From: Gillisia mitskevichiae
GTDB taxonomy: Bacteria; Bacteroidota; Bacteroidia; Flavobacteriales; Flavobacteriaceae
Length of the DNA stretch: 64,000 nucleotides
NCBI RefSeq assembly: GCF_003634585.1
Contig: NZ_RBLG01000002.1
Location: 124,001 to 188,000 of the forward strand
Direction: 5' to 3'
Part shown: positions 63,313-64,000 of the stretch, piece after piece
Layout: each line of letters starts with the position of its first letter
Numbering within the stretch: position 1 is the stretch's first letter
Made by a program: the position numbers and the translations under genes
Notes under the pieces: model-generated
Told to the model about the DNA's origin: nothing
What the model saw: only the letters and a program-made list of their open reading frames with translations
Databases searched by the model: none

Positions 63313-64000
63313 ATGTCAAAGATATTAAAGATTAACGGGCTAGAAAAAAGATATACTAGTGGGTCCAAGGAATTAACTGTTCTTCAAAACATATCTTTTG
63401 AAGTTGAGAAAGGACAAACATTTTCTATAGTTGGTCCTTCTGGAAGCGGCAAAACCACCTTGCTTGGATTATGTGCAGGCTTGGACGAACCTAATGCAGG
63501 AACTGTAGAATTATGCGGTTATGATCTAAAGACTTTAAATGAAGATGAGCGAGCACAACTACGAAATGAGGAAGTTGGTTTCATTTTTCAAAATTTTCAG
63601 TTATTACCAACGCTTACTGCCTTAGAAAATGTTAGTGTGCCCTTAGAATTACAAGGAGCTAAAGACGCAAACAGCAGAGCAAAGGAATTATTGGAAAAGG
63701 TAGGTTTAGGAGATCGCATTCATCATTATCCATCGCAATTATCTGGGGGAGAGCAGCAAAGAGTGGCACTGGCAAGAGCTTTCTCTAACAGACCATCGAT
63801 TTTATTTGCAGATGAACCTACAGGAAATCTAGATGAAGAAACTGGAGAGAAAGTTATACAGTTGCTTTTTGACCTTAATAAAGATGCTGGAACTACTCTA
63901 GTAATTATTTCCCATGATCTAGATCTTGCGGCTAGAACTCAGCAAATACTAAGATTGAAAGGTGGCAAGATCTTGACTAACGAAACAACAGCAAACTTTT
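63313..64000 (+). CDS. YbbA-like ABC transporter ATP-binding protein (3' cut by window)
   Basis: 229 codons are present and the frame is open at the window end. Walker A GPSGSGKTT (41-49), Q-loop Gln93 (IFQNFQ), signature LSGGEQQR (143-150), Walker B ILFADEPT (163-170), H-loop His201. Length and motifs match the MacB/LolD/YbbA group of ATPases. ATG 63313 gives MSKILKINGLEKRYTSG, a normal start. The partner permease should lie just beyond the window. It is divergent from the TesA-like gene as in the conserved tesA-ybbA-ybbP arrangement. Confidence 0.93.
   Translation, partial: MSKILKINGLEKRYTSGSKELTVLQNISFEVEKGQTFSIVGPSGSGKTTLLGLCAGLDEPNAGTVELCGYDLKTLNEDERAQLRNEEVGFIFQNFQLLPTLTALENVSVPLELQGAKDANSRAKELLEKVGLGDRIHHYPSQLSGGEQQRVALARAFSNRPSILFADEPTGNLDEETGEKVIQLLFDLNKDAGTTLVIISHDLDLAARTQQILRLKGGKILTNETTANF

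Overview
The window looks like ordinary chromosome from a member of the Flavobacteriaceae (Bacteroidota). DNA is AT-rich (roughly one third G+C by eye). Many gene starts are preceded by the Bacteroidota -7 promoter element TAnnTTTG, there are almost no Shine-Dalgarno sequences, and the protein families are typical of marine or environmental flavobacteria (DUF2383, DUF1622, DUF5916, KTSC and VF530 proteins, pirins, Omp85-type outer-membrane protein). No phage, transposase, rRNA, tRNA or CRISPR array was seen. Coding density is high; both edges cut a gene (an Omp85-type barrel on the left, an ABC ATPase on the right).

Layout. 1-7.2 kb: end of an Omp85/BamA-like barrel, uracil phosphoribosyltransferase (upp), a secreted protein, a stress group (DUF2383 bundle, universal stress protein, DUF1622 membrane protein), a FAD-linked oxidase with a secreted cupin, and a cold-shock-domain protein. 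7.2-15.1 kb: a tight three-gene operon joining a coiled-coil P-loop ATPase, an MscS-like channel and a cation/proton antiporter, with a long hairpin in its leader; then an unknown acidic protein, a Crp-type regulator, a DJ-1/PfpI protein and an Old Yellow Enzyme. 15.3-22.7 kb: a frameshifted prolyl oligopeptidase, rlmF, a DbpA-like helicase with a DEFD motif, two SDR proteins (one an unusual zinc-ribbon SDR) and a VF530 protein. 22.8-27.2 kb: an NhaC/MetT-type transporter preceded by what looks like a very compact SAM-clan riboswitch, two pirins and an SRPBCC protein. 27.4-39.8 kb: M16 protease, MarR-GNAT fusion, LpxD-like acyltransferase, RhlE-type helicase, a third pirin, a J-domain/KTSC protein, a DMT exporter, an ArsR/CurA-like pair, a fasciclin lipoprotein and a lipoprotein MsrB. 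39.8-43.3 kb: intergenic palindromic repeats, an arsR-DUF6428-arsC operon with a clear palindromic operator, a DMT transporter and MsrA. 43.3-53.3 kb: SDR, DUF2461, an internally duplicated lipoprotein, a DUF5916 outer-membrane protein, a methyltransferase, the second zinc-ribbon SDR paralogue, more repeats and a PepSY-like lipoprotein. 53.7-64 kb: zinc-free alcohol dehydrogenase, large-subunit catalase, a TPR-class III adenylyl cyclase with a small partner, YahK-like alcohol dehydrogenase, LLM flavin oxidoreductase, and a divergent tesA-like esterase / YbbA-like ABC ATPase pair.

Functional theme. The region is rich in redox and stress functions: catalase, MsrA and MsrB, Old Yellow Enzyme, several medium- and short-chain dehydrogenases, DJ-1/PfpI, pirins, arsenate reductase, universal stress protein. 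The most interesting items are (i) the compact SAM-clan riboswitch candidate at 22988-23058, (ii) the ATPase/MscS/antiporter operon at 7398-11765 with its leader hairpin, (iii) the paired zinc-ribbon SDR proteins whose catalytic tyrosine is replaced, and (iv) several genes whose TAnnTTTG element lies so close to the ATG that their mRNAs should be leaderless. All assignments are from reading the sequence; no database search was run.
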